Source: Paralvinella palmiformis (taxonomy: Eukaryota > Annelida > Polychaeta > Terebellida > Alvinellidae). Taken from it: a DNA stretch of 64,000 bases. The stretch is taken from positions 168,501-232,500 of the forward strand of contig JAODUP010000717.1 in NCBI GenBank assembly GCA_025642065.1, written 5' to 3'. Under the pieces are notes generated by a model. That model was not told the origin of the DNA. It saw nothing but the letters and a program-made list of their open reading frames with translations, and did no database searches. Of the stretch, positions 47,430 through 59,400 are shown one piece after another. The translations under genes and the position numbers were made by a program. Numbering within the stretch: position 1 is the first letter of the stretch; each line of letters opens with the position of its first letter.

Positions 47430-48630
47430 AACAGAGCTTGGTGATCGTTTACTTGCAGTGCAAGACTGATATGGAATAAGTGCATGTAGCTGTGTGAAAT
47501 GTAATGTTAAAGTACAAACACAAAAATTTATTGATGCCATTAGAAAACAACATGACAAGAAGATAACTATTTACATATTAACATAAGAAACAAGAAAAAT
47601 CATATCAAATTGTTAATGTGTGCCATTACAAAGTTGTGGAAGAAATAACAATAATTGTTGGGATATGAGCATATTATTTGGAGCCATTGGTGTGTGACAA
47701 TGGAGAACCAATTATCTGTCAGTTGTCCCTTTTGGGTTAAACAGAATGAAACCATTTCAATACACCCAAATCTAATATGCAGTAGCAAATCACCAGGTTA
47801 AGCTTAATTATTTTATATATATTTATATCTTTCTTCCGGGGTCGAGATGTCTTGGACAACTCAGCCCCGGGCCAAGGAATCTGGGCCCAGTAGTCACTTG
47901 GGACGAGCTGTCTAGCAAACCATTTAACTAGTAATCAACCAATAGACAATTTCTGTGACACATGCACATATTAACTATGGTTTGCAGTCAGTGAAGCCAT
48001 GAGGTAGCATCGAACAAGAACTGTAATTCACTATTTGTTTGTAAATTTACTTTTGGGGGATTCACAGAACTAAATAGATCTACAAGTTCTTGAAGCAGTT
48101 TCATTTTTATTAAATATAATGTATAATTATTTTTACCAATAGATAAGATTATTTGTATGGGGAAAGTTGACGGTTTATTTTTGCTTGAAAAAATTACATG
48201 TTATTGAAATAAATCATCAAGTTGGGAACTATAATAGACATGTTATCAATATATGAAACATTGTGAGCTTGTGATTGGTAAAAGGAATGTTTTTATCTTA
48301 TGGTTCAGAAAGCCTGGTGAGACACGACCTGCAAACGGACTTTCACTAGATGGTGCAGTTGTCGCAGAAATAGCCTACTGAATCGCTTGCACTGGGAGTT
48401 CACCTTGATTGTTTCTGTCAGTTTACATTGTGAACAATCAAATTTGAATTATCAGGCATACATTACATGCATTTTAAGTCCAGGGGATTTAGTCCATGAC
48501 AAAATTAACTGTTTCCAAAGTAATACAAAATAATTTGAGACCAGTGGGTAAAACAGTAAATTGTCAATATTTCACCCAGGTTTTGAGATAGACAAGCCCA
48601 CCCCCTCGTGTATATGTGTAAGAGACTTAC

Positions 48631-48900
48631 CTACGTACAGTAGCTTATTTATTTAGCCTTCTGTTCAGTCTTGTATCTGAAGACGAAAAATGCAATGGCA
48701 GCCAAAACAAGAGCTGATAAGATGACAAATGGTAATGCTTGGGTTAGATGATGAATGTGTGGTATAGGCATCCTTCTCTCTTATTATTAGATCTTGTCTA
48801 CTAACTCTGTTCTCTACTGTAAATCCACGTCTAGTCTACTCAGCGGACGACCATCACCTTCAATGACGAATATTTACAAATACGTCACTCAATAAAACCT
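48631..48900 (-). other. Leader exon and promoter region of the micropeptide/mif4gd locus
   Basis: The exon ends at 48631 with a consensus donor. Upstream of the micropeptide ATG the leader has one other ATG that opens a 4-codon frame closed by TGA near 48842-48856. A TGACGTA element lies just above, about 48880-48887. The transcription start was not determined. Confidence 0.4.
48649..48771 (-). CDS. 40-aa single-pass membrane micropeptide in the mif4gd leader exon
   Basis: ATG 48771-48769 (AAGG before it, A at -3) to TAA 48651-48649. The peptide has a short polar start (MPIPHIHHLTQ), one hydrophobic helix of about 20 residues (residues 12-31, A-L-P-F-V-I-L-S-A-L-V-L-A-A...), and a basic/polar end (FRYKTEQKAK). 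The positive tail suggests N-out, C-in topology. Eighteen nt after the stop is a perfect donor (GTAG|GTAAGT, GT at 48630-48629). The next recognisable downstream exon is the mif4gd start exon, so the peptide is probably the upstream cistron of that mRNA. I do not recognise a named family. The alternative is an independent small-protein gene that splices elsewhere. Confidence 0.6.
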   Translation of the reverse strand: MPIPHIHHLTQALPFVILSALVLAAIAFFVFRYKTEQKAK

Positions 48901-49759
48901 GTCAATCTATAGACATGTGATGTGTCAATCGTATTCATAATTCAGCATACACGTTTGCACCGGTCCAGCAATACTAGATCTAGTAATAATAACAATAATT
49001 AAAAGCTTCTATAGTAAACTAACAAAGAAATTAAATGATTCTTCAAATATTGTTGATATTTAATTTAAAAAGAAGATAATAGTTGTCTAGAGAAAACTGA
49101 GTGAAAGTGAAATGCCAAACGATGGTCAAGTACACGAACGTGATAATAATAATACTTATTATCGCCCATTAGCCATGATTAGGTTACACCCTCATTTCAA
49201 CGAAAAGGTTGGCAATTGATAGAGTTTAAATGTGCCCACTTAATTTCCATTATCGTTATTAGTTTTATGTATGATGCTCGAGATATGGCACTTCCTATTA
49301 TTTAATTAAGTTGAAAAAATATATATATTTTTACCGTAAACAAGCCAACAGATTATTGATGTGTTCGCTAGGTGTCAGCACTGAAGTAACTTTAACTAGT
49401 TGCATTAGTTTAGTTTTTTAGGTAAAACTTCTACAGGTAAATGGGAAACTAACACAAAAGAGTACATAATATATGTTATAAATATAAGTGTAAATTTTTC
49501 CAGTATGGTCCTTAAGAGGTTTGTGTCATACCAGTATCAGGTAAAAAAGTAGAACGAAAGTCGTGTCGAAAATATTTGTAAAGATCGGTGTCGTTGAATG
49601 AGTGATGGATGAACCCCGGCAAAATAAGTACGTGCCTTAGCCTTAGGGCATCAAGGGAAGGGGGGACACCATTCAGAAATATTTCATAGCCGGATTTACC
49701 ATTTAAATTATTAAATTAATTAATTTGTTAGCCATTTTCAAAAAAAAAGTAATAAAACA

Positions 49760-51220
49760 GAATCTGGAAACTATAGACCTGTCTCAGTGCTCAGGATCAT
49801 TTCAATATCAATATGTTCTATGAGTTACAATCTGGCTTTAGAAAATTTTACTCAACAGACACTTGTCTTATACATTTGACAGATTACATCAAAGATGAAA
49901 TTGATAAAAGTAATTTATGCGGAATGGTTATGTTAGATTTACAAAAAGCATTTGACACTATTAATCATGACATTTTGTTATTTAAATTACAGTCGATGGG
50001 CTTCAATAGTAATGCTGTGAGTTGGATGTCTTCATACTTAACTGGTAGAGAACAGATAGTAAATGTAAATGGCACTAAATGAGAACCCAGTAAGATAACC
50101 TGTGGCGTGTCACAAGGCAGTATACTTGGGCCATTGTTGTTATTATTGTATGTAAATGACATGGAAGATGCAGTTAATTGTAAACTATTGTTGTATGTTG
50201 ACGATTCGGCTTTATTAGTGTCCAGGAAAGATGTTAACAGAATAGAAACTATAATAAGTAAAGAATTACAGAATATCAGTAATTGGCTAGTGGACAACAA
50301 ATTATCTCTCCACCTGGGGAAAACCGAATCTATTTTATTTGGTTCCAAAATTAAATTACGTAAATCAGCAGAATTAAATGTACAGTGCAATGACACTAAC
50401 GTTAGACCAAAATCAACAGTAAAATACCTGGGACCAGAAATAGACCATTTTTTGTCAGGAGAAAATATGGCTAGTACGATCATTGAAAAAGTAAGCTCCA
50501 GAACAAAATTTCTGACCCAAAAATCTAAATACTTAGATAATGAGACAATGAAATTACTTGCATCAGCCTTAGTACATTGTCATCTAGACTATGCATGTGC
50601 ATGATGATATAGCAATTTGACTACAAAAACCAAAGGTAAATTACAATTATGTCAAAATAAACTCATCAGAACAGTGTTAAAACTACCACCTCGTAATCAT
50701 TTAGATTATTCACACTTTAGTCAATTAAATTGGTTACCAGTGGAAAAAACGAGTCTCCAAGTTGAAATTAGGACACATCCATCAAATTATACATGGTTCA
50801 GCTCCAGCTTATATGTCATATTGCTTTACCCCGGTTAGTAATGCACATAGTATAGGGACTCGTGCTAGTCAGACTTCGCTTGTTGTTCCTAGGTATAGGA
50901 GTTGAGTTGATAAAGGAACTTTTAAATACACAGCTGCTATTGCATGGAATAATTTACCTCTGGTGTTCAATCTATTATGGAAAAGTCTAGTTTAAAAAAA
51001 CCAGTCAAATCTCATCTCTTAAATAATGTTAGGGAAGAGGAACTTAGTTTGTATGTATAAGTATATAAAATAAATTTAAGTGTACTTTTAATTTGTATTA
51101 TATGTCTGTATTATTTGACTTTTTGTGTTATCCTCGGAATTTCTTATGTACCTAATGTTACAATATTGTATTCTATGTATTGTATTTTTATGTACATGAA
51201 TTCTGAATAAACTCAAATCA
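49760..51220 (+). mobile_element. Broken non-LTR retrotransposon (LINE) reverse transcriptase, 3' part
   Basis: The first RT motif (N-Y-R-P-V-S-V-L, frame 2, about 49772) is followed after an internal deletion by frame 1 from 49813: Q-S-G-F-R, D-L-Q-K-A-F-D-T-I-N-H (first catalytic Asp), G-V-S-Q-G-S-I-L-G-P-L, Y-V-D-D (catalytic), N-K-L-S-L-H-L-G-K-T, then H-L-D-Y-A and a C-terminal region. In-frame TGA stops lie at 50080 and 50602-50607, and a frameshift near 50790 moves the C-terminal G-T-R-A-S-Q-T-S-L-V-V-P to frame 2. It has no endonuclease part, so it is 5' truncated. The 3' end is an A-rich tail near 51190-51235. It is a Jockey-group-like LINE, inactive. Confidence 0.88.
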
Positions 51221-51894
51221 AATGAAAAATGAATAAGCTCTGTTTATAAAGCGTTCTCTCCTGTGTCTTCATGCTTATTCTGCAAAATAAAGTACACTGT
51301 GCTCGCAGATTGGAAGTTATACAAGTTTTGAACAAGTCTAGTACGCGTTTGAAACAGCACAAGTGACGGGTAGTAGCTCGTAAGTTCTTAGTTTAGTTGC
51401 CAACTGTCACTGGTGTTAATTGCATGTACATTCATTACCTCATTATTGCTTTAAGTTGCTTAATGACTATTCCAATAGCACACTAAACTCTGGCTGTTAA
51501 ATATATTAAAATGTAAGCAGGGTTGACTTAACTACTTTTATTTTGTACTTGAGTAGAAGTAATTTAAACTTCTTCAAAACTAATTGAGTAGAAGTAAAAG
51601 TAAACTTGTAAAAATTTACTTGAGTAAACTATTTTCTAAAAGTAATTGAAGTAAAAGTAGAAGATAAATTTTATTGTAACACCAAAAATAATAATCAAAT
51701 ATAGCTGAAGAGAAGCAAATAATATTGCAGATGAGATGCAACAGTTAGAATTCGTTTTTATGTTGAATTTTTGGAATGAGATTTTGCATAATTTTCACAG
51801 AGTAAGCAAAGTTCTACAAAATAAGGATGTGAACTTAAAAACATGTGCAGGTCTGTATATATGGTTAGCTGACCAACTGTGTACTTCATGAGAT

Positions 51895-52610
51895 TAATTT
51901 GAATAATATGAAAAAGAAATGTTACCAGATGTTGATTACAAGGCAGCTACAACTCGCAAACATATCAGACAGAAGGTACTCAAATGATGGAGATACATCA
52001 AAAGTATATCTGAATGCCAGAGAAAATTTTGTATCACCACCTTTTACATAATTGTTGACAAACTTGCAACTGAGATGAAAAGAAGAGGAGAGATATACAA
52101 AGAAATAGCAGAGAGATGTGCCATATAATGTCACTTCATCATCTACTAACATCGAATGGTATTCTCAGTGTGGTCAAAAGCTGATTGATGCTTATGCAGA
52201 AGGCTTCAACAGTAATTTCTCAGCTGAGCATCAGCAGTTTCATTTATATGTGCACCATAAGTTCAGTGCAACAAAAAATGTAAAAACAAGATTCAGTCAT
52301 GCTGAACTTTATAAAATAATTTTAGAAGACAATATTGAGTGTGCCTTTCCAAATGTAGACATTGACTTTCGTATATTTTTAACATTAATGGTCACAAATT
52401 GCACAGCTGAGCGTTCATTTTCACGGTTGTAATATATTAAAAATCCCCCCAAAACAACTATGCAACAATTAAGGCAGACTGGATGCTTTATCTCTATTAT
52501 GTATAGAAGCAGATGTGTTACGTAAGATTGGTTATGAGGATCTGATCAAAGACTTTGCAAGGAAAAAAAGTAGGAGAAACTTATTCAACTATAAATAAAA
52601 TGGAACCATT
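51895..52610 (+). mobile_element. hAT transposase remnant (ZMYM1-like), C-terminal half
   Basis: At 52118-52432 the frame ends in ...F-L-T-L-M-V-T-N-C-T-A-E-R-S-F-S-R-L, the hAT dimerisation motif (T-x-A-E-R-S-F-S-x-L-K). It continues past a stop with K-Y-I-K-N, then L-L-C-I-E-A-D-V-L-R-K near 52490-52530. Upstream, frames with D-V-D-Y-K-A-A-T-T-R-K-H-I-R-Q-K and I-V-D-K-L-A-T-E-M-K-R-R-G correspond to the preceding transposase region, broken by stops and a frameshift. The catalytic N-terminal half is missing. Confidence 0.8.
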
Positions 52611-53688
52611 CAGAAATAAATATTATTTTACTGTAAGTTTTGTTTAATTTCGAATTTTTGATAAATAAAATTTTATGGTTTATGGTTTATTGTTTATATT
52701 TTGAATTACAAATGTATGGGAACACCAATTTTTTTAGTGCTTAAGGCCTACATTTATTGCAATGTACGCTGATTAAATGAATTAAATACAATTTGAAGCA
52801 ATTTTCCAAGTTGTGTCTCTCTCTCTTGGGGATAACCAGTAACATTCAACACTCCTATCAAAACTACTTTCGCATCTACTCGATATCTAAACTAATTTAA
52901 ATCAGAAAACAGTAAGCACTATTAGATAATACGACTGAATGTCAACGGAATAATATGAAGTCTCCTATTTATCACTAAAATATAGATCTGCAGGTGAACC
53001 TTGTTACAGTGACTTTTGTAAAGTGGTCACTATAGTGAGGTGATCACTTGAGTAAGGGCCCATCCGAGACCATCACCTGGATTCACCCTAAGGTTACATA
53101 ATATACATGCATAATCATTCTTGGATATATGCAGCATACTTACAAATTCAAACAGTTTCTATAAATAACTGTACAATTTTAATAAAAGCTAAGGAGAAAA
53201 TAACACACACACTCTGAGTATTACAAGGTGGATACATGCATGCATACAATATGCTATTCTGTACATATGGATTAATGGAAGCTATCACATTACAATTTTC
53301 TACCCACATGATTCAAAGTTTATATGATGAACCATTTCAAATCTTGATGTCATATGATACAAAAAAGACCACAAAATCACTATGTGTGAAATCTTAGTGT
53401 AATCCTGATCGTTGCATAATATAAAATGTAGTCTTTTACTTTGATAAGTGCACTTTGATAAGTGTAAAAAGGTTTCAAATGTTGTCTGTGGTGTTTAGCT
53501 GTGGATCTGTAGTTTGAATTATATTTTCAACTGATATCAGTTGATGAAAGATGTCTTCAGGAAGTGTTCTGACAATGATGAACGCATGGAGTTGCTGGCT
53601 AGCTTCCATTGCTTCCTGATAGTTGGATAATTGTTGCGTACCACATGGTTTCTTCTCCCCTTCATACTCCTCATCATTCTCATTATCC
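52611..53688. other. No gene seen
   Basis: AT-rich DNA after the hAT remnant. The frame that follows the candidate stop at 53691 extends into its upper end. Confidence 0.4.
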
Positions 53689-55601
53689 TCATTTTTTGTT
53701 CTGATCCCTCAGTGTTGTTTCCAGTTCTGGGTGAAGCTCCTCTAGTTAAAAAAACAACAAAAACCCACATGATCTATGTACACATTGATCATGTTTGTTA
53801 TTCCATGAATGTGAGAAATTTAGAACTAATCATGATGTAAAATATTATGTAAAGAAAAGGGACGTTGTGATAGTCAGATCTACAACCTTAAAATTATGTT
53901 CTTTTCCTGAATTTAGGCTAAAAGGGATTGTTTTACATGTTGTTGGAGATAAATAAATATTTTGGTCAGTATATCACAGACGATCTATCAGATAATACTG
54001 ATATTAATAGACAGTGAACAACATTGTATGCACAAAGGAATATTATATTGTGAAAGCTTAACATATATATGTGGTCCTTAAATAGAGATGAACATAATAT
54101 TGTTCCATTCATAATGTTTACTCATGTATGTGGTGAAACTTTTTGTGGCAATACAAAAAATACAATTTAAATAGATTACACATTTCATATCATGACATTT
54201 TGAAGATGTTTCTTGGTGTGGGCATATATCAAAGTACCAGCCACCTATGCATTCTATTTGATGTACAATACTGCCAATCCATAACTAGAAACATACGCTG
54301 TGCTGTTAGCTGTATTATAAAGGATATACTGGCTATCGGTTTGAGGTTTATGTTCAGGATACCCAAATACTGGATCAAGCTGTTATATTTAGATTCTTGA
54401 TAGAAACTACTATAAAATGAACACTTCAACAGGTCAAAATGTATATTGCATACCATCTACCTGATGCACCCACATGGAGCTCAAATCGATATGTACTCTT
54501 TATATGTAGACTGTTGAGTCTGGAATAAAGCTATTGAATAAATTTCACCATATTTGTCAATAACAAAACAATATCAAAGACAACTATATTGTTCCTGTCC
54601 AGCAGCCAATAGTTAATAAAGTGATGGGTAGAGTCGGTTAGTCTGTGGGCCGAGTTGGTTAAGATATGGGTAGAATTTGTGTTGGCCCACAGACGGGGTT
54701 GGAGTTTAACCCGGGCTAAGCTGGTTTAACCCACTCTGGCTGGTTAAACGCTGGCTAAATCTAGGTTTTAGTAGTTTAAACTGGGTTTTTCTCAGAATAC
54801 AGTATATTGACTTACAATTTTATATATTTTATACACATGAAAAGTAGTTGTTTGAATGGTATGTATTTTTAAGATGTTAAGATGCTGACATGATTGACAA
54901 TGTTCTATCATTGATTGGTTTGTTAAATTGGCTTCTGATTAATATAGATGATAAACGTTTAATTTACATTTAATGTGTTTTATTTAATCAATTAGTGGTA
55001 AATTTGAGCTAAAAATTAGTTTTAACCCAGTATTAACAATGAAAAATTAACCAAAATTTACGCTGTCTAAGTTATTTACAGTCATACAAACTTGTAACAC
55101 GTCCTCTCCTCATTAATGATTCTCACAAGTAGTAGTGATAGTAATCTTAGACATTCTTCATTTGAGGGAGATGCATCATTTGAGGGAGATGCTTGATTTG
55201 AGAATAAGCTTGTTCACGCATATTTAAATCTTTTCAATCTCAACTTTATCTTGTCAGAACATAGGGATCCAGATGGAGTTGCTATATTCCAAGTGAGGGC
55301 CGACCATTATTGCGAAAAGTTGAGTGGCTGTAGTCTCAGCAAGACACATGCAATGTGGTCTTCACCAGTCCAAGAAAATGTTGATTTTACTGCAGAAACG
55401 AATTTTATTAAATATAATAAGTGTTACTATTGACAATTAACTGCAAGGCTCTTTAAACAGTTATTTGATTTATATGGTGAATAATTTACATCGTTCGAGA
55501 CAATACTCCAAGCCCCCAATATATCAATTAATCATCTACTCACGTTTGGCCCATAAACCATAATTGACATGTGGCTGATGATCTCATTGATTCCCACACA
55601 C
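53689..55601 (-). CDS. Candidate 3' exons of an unidentified gene
   Basis: An exon-like segment at 55601-55544 has the acceptor TCTACTTCAG and the donor AAC|GTGAGT. It encodes CVGINEIISHMSIMVYGPN and ends in phase 0. The next compatible acceptor (ACTAGAG, exon from 53739) would add ELHPELETTLRDQNKK and stop at 53691-53689. I do not recognise the protein. A second frame just downstream (53696-53480, N-E-D-N-E-N-D-E-E-Y) is also open and may instead be coding or transposon-derived. The evidence is splice sites plus protein-like composition only. Confidence 0.27.
53740..55543. other. No clear gene; GGTT/TTAACC-rich patch
   Basis: 54640-54790 is rich in TGGTTTAACCC-like words and contains an inverted repeat (CTGTGGGCC / GGCCCACAG, about 54644 and 54687). 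Confidence 0.4.
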
Positions 55602-56042
55602 CTGAAGTAGATGTCACTGAATGTATAATAATAAAACGTTAATAACGACCTTGCAGATGATGTCCTTCAATTATCTATATGCAATCCAGCTTTGAACTGA
55701 TAGTTTTGACCTGAATGACAACAGTGCAAAAGGCAGACTAAATTTAATTAATTTGTATTCTGTTTAATTGGTGCCTAAATATTATAAATTTGTTAACTGT
55801 TAATTATGCAATACTTATAAATATTATGACATGGGCAGAGAATAATATAATTATTAAAAGATTGCAATAAGAAACAATTACATAATTGAAAATCAAATTT
55901 TATAGTTGACATTTTATTCTGTGATTATATTTTTACCTTTATGACAAACCATACTACAATTTAATTCAAATGTGTGATTTTGACTGATAATATTTTTCTT
56001 AATGAAATGTGTAATAACAGTGACAGTAGTGTTATTATCAGT

Positions 56043-56369
56043 GATATATATATATATATATAGGATGATTTACTTATATTCAGTTTGATTGACTATAAAT
56101 TGATCAGAAAAATCAAAAGAATAACAAGAATAATGATGGAATTATCTGAATATTAATAATTGTACCACAAATATCATTGGACAAAGCTGTAGAGCCTTCT
56201 TAAAGTACTGAACCATTTAAAGAAGTAGATCTTGGATACAGACATAATAGAAATAAACTGAAATCTGTGAGGAGATATTTAGATCTTGCAATAAAAAATA
56301 AATCAGTAAAAATCTGATATGAAACAAAACTTAACAATTGCTGAATGCAAAAATAAGAAAATACATTAG
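56043..56369. repeat. 390-bp-period direct duplication, copy 1
   Basis: From a TA tract and GGATGATTTACTTATATTCA to AATAAGAAAATACATTA. It is matched base for base, with no gaps and about four substitutions in some 306 bp after the TA tract, by 56433-56759. Confidence 0.92.
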
Positions 56370-56432
56370 AATCTTTGCATTAAGGCAGGATCCAGTTATA
56401 TAAATTCTTTCATGTCTGTAGTAAATCTAGGG

Positions 56433-56759
56433 CTTATATATATATATATATAGGATGATTTACTTATATTCAGTTTGATTGACTATAAATTGATCAGAAA
56501 AATCAAAAGAATAACAAGAATAATGATGGAATTATCTGGATATTAATAATTGTACCACAAATATCATTGGACAAAGCTGTAGAGCCTTCTTAAAGTACTG
56601 AACCATTTAAAGAAGCAGATCTTGGATACAGACATAATAGAAATAAACTGAAATCTGTGAGGAGATATTTAGATCTTGCAGTAAAAAATAAATCAGTAAA
56701 AATCTGATATGAAACAAAACTTAATAATTGCTGAATGCAAAAATAAGAAAATACATTAA
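56433..56759. repeat. 390-bp-period direct duplication, copy 2
   Basis: Second copy at a constant offset of 390. The roughly 64 bp between the copies (from 56370) is unique here. Confidence 0.92.
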
Positions 56760-57014
56760 TAATAGGAATAAATCTATTTACAATGAATTTTTGCTCATAA
56801 AGACTGGGAATGGATTTAATAACATGTTGTCAAATACTGGTACAAATTTGGTTTAAAATATTCCAAGGGTAAATAATAATGATTATTAAATTTTATTTTC
56901 TATTCAGGTTACTCCAAGGTGCAATACTCATGGTGAAGCATTGGCAATGAATATATATGGTATTATTAATGTAATGTCTCCGAAATATAAGTCCATATAC
57001 TCACTTCCTTGTTT

Positions 57015-57128
57015 TTAAGCAGTCAGTTTGTTTTTCAATTCTGCAACATTATTGAATATCATAAAGTACATAGCATCAATCCCAGCAAGATTGTTGATAG
57101 AGCCATTTAGTGGCATGAAACCTATGCT
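57015..57128 (-). CDS. Candidate terminal exon, unidentified protein
   Basis: The acceptor CACATTACAG precedes 57128. The frame is open for 37 codons (SIGFMPLNGSINNLAGIDAM then Y-F-M-I-F-N-N-V-A-E-L) to TAA 57017-57015. The composition is protein-like and unlike the AT-rich surroundings, but no upstream partner exon was found and no family is recognised. Confidence 0.25.
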   Translation of the reverse strand, partial: SIGFMPLNGSINNLAGIDAMYFMIFNNVAELKNKLTA

Positions 57129-58329
57129 CTGTAATGTGCTTTGACATTTGCAGGACAGTTTGAATATACACTATATATTTATTTTGCATACATGTATCAA
57201 AAGAACCACTTAATCAGATTAATAAAATATGTTGTACCAATAAATGAGCCATTTTATTGTGAGCCAACCAAGACATATATTACTAACTCAAATGAGCCCA
57301 TTTTATTTCCCATATATGTTTTAATCACATTTACGATATTTTAGCTTAATATTAATCTTATAAAAGAATTATCTGTACATCTCATATTATAATGAATAAT
57401 AATGCATAATTGTATATTTGTGTTATTGTATATAATGATAAACATTACAATAATAAATTCAAAATAAACAACAATTGTAAGTTTGTTTATTGATAACATA
57501 ATCCAATCAAAATGCTCCCTCTATCATATCTATTACTGCTTGAGTCAAATATTTAATTCCCATACCAATATTAAGCCTACTAAGTAATTAATTTGACGCA
57601 ATTCAGAACTTGAAGTACCTGTAGACTATATTAAAATAATAAATAGGAATGAAAACTGTCTATTGTACCTTTAATTTATTTAAAACGAATCTTTGGCGGT
57701 ATTATGTTCCACTTGTGAGTGGTGATTGATTGATTGATATTATTTAACAAATGACTATGACTACCATAGGATTAAATTTGCTAGAACTAATTTAAAATAT
57801 ATCCAAATTTGTGTATTAAACCACAGATAAATTATTAAAAAAATCATGAATAAAATCCAGATTTTCTAAATAATCTAAACTATTGAATTTTTATTGATTG
57901 ATTTTCGTTCGTTGCAAGATCTATAATAACGAAACAGGGACAGCACGCGGACTATTACCCAGATCCACACCGACACCTGACAGAAGTTTAATTAGGCTAC
58001 AAGGTAAATGCTTATTACAATAAACTTGGTGTTATGTCACTCGCCGTGTATCCCGAAGCGTCACACGTACCATGGTAGCTGATATTATTAACCTTGGTCT
58101 CCGCATTGTAAACCAAGACACAAGCAAAGAACGTGACAATATATTCTTGGAGCAACTACAGGACACACCAAGTATGTAGAACTACTGGCTACAATGGCTA
58201 AGATTGTTCATAGGATGGATAATAGGGAGGGGGAACTATGGGAGTTGGAATCTACCAGATATTCCAAATATGCATGAACATGTGCTTCCACCAAAAACAA
58301 TTCTGAGTCAACACCGGATAATGCTACCT
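57129..58329. other. No gene seen
   Basis: AT-rich DNA. A short GATT run lies near 57725-57737. Confidence 0.45.
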
Positions 58330-59400
58330 CTTCTGAAGTGCCGTATGTCAGTGACGACACAAGTGGTGGGGTAACTTTGAATTTAACCAGAAGGTTTACT
58401 AATCAGACATGTTTTCTTTACCAAAGTATTGTCATGACAAAACTGTTGATTGTTCCGTATTATGTGATATGTCTGATGTGGTTAGTGACCATTCGCTCCT
58501 ACAGACGACAGCAAGTGTCGATGTGTGTAATGAACAACAGGACAAGGTGCCGGCTAGATTTGCCACTAGAAAACCAAGACTTGACTCGTAAGACGACCAT
58601 CAATGTCGACAGTACGTTCATCATATCTCTAGACTAGCTACAACAGAGCTCCCTGACATTGCTATTAGTGGTGTCGTTAATTTAGAAGTTGCAAAGTGTT
58701 ATGTGAACATCATGTGCGATGCCATGCAGCTTGTAGTACATTCTGCTGTCAGTCAGATGCAAGAACAGAGACAAGGTGCTCGTCATGGCAAGCATTACGT
58801 GAAACACTGGTGGACCAGCGACTGTCTCCAAGCACGGGAAGCGCTTCTGGCACCACATCGGGATATCTGCTTGTCGTCTCCTTGTAGGTCAACTCTATTC
58901 CTGCTACAAACTGGCTGAGAAAGCTTATTGCTACGTATGTCGAAATGAGGTAAACTCAACTGCCATATAGACAATTGGACTTTTACTTAAGTACACGAAG
59001 CTTGAACATGAGTTCCCTGATCTTCAATTTGGTTTTGTTGGCAACAGAGGAACAGCAATGGCAGCTGCACTAACCCATAACATTCTAGACTATTGTATGA
59101 ATAGACAATTTCCTGTATATATGTTTGTGCATTTGACGCAGAACCAGCTTTTGATGGAATTCTCCATGCAATTATTTTCTCAAAGGCCATAGACGTCGTC
59201 CCAGAATTATGTTGGCCCATACTCGTGTTATGGTACAACAAACTGGTAGTGTACATAAACCCGGGGAGAGACCATTAATGAGGCTGTCCAGATCTGCAAG
59301 GGAATCAGACAAGGCGGACCTTCCTCATCATTTATATTCAATATGCTTTTCCAATTTTTTCAATATTTTATAAAAGAAGAATTGCGGAATATCAATCAAT
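58330..59400 (+). mobile_element. Decayed LINE with endonuclease end and RT fragment
   Basis: S-D-H-S-L-L (end of an APE-type endonuclease domain) lies near 58490 in the frame starting at 58409. Then comes W-W-T-S-D-C-L-Q-A-R-E near 58808-58840 in the linker. RT pieces follow: F-G-F-V-G-N-R-G-T-A-M-A-A-A-L-T at about 59028-59080 and C-K-G-I-R-Q-G-G-P-S-S at about 59298-59330, in changing frames with stops. Part of the RT between linker and fingers is deleted and the catalytic Asp motifs are not intact. Ordinary dead copy. Confidence 0.75.

Larger units (their letters stand above)
45237..48630. other. Intron between micropeptide exon and mif4gd start exon
   Basis: Contains repeat copy 45697, the Harbinger scrap (46585) and a TA tract (47383). 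A 97-codon + frame at 46864-47157 with several Cys is unexplained. Confidence 0.45.

Noticed and set aside
49965..50483. 172-codon minus-strand frame
   Set aside because: Antisense shadow of the LINE reverse transcriptase.
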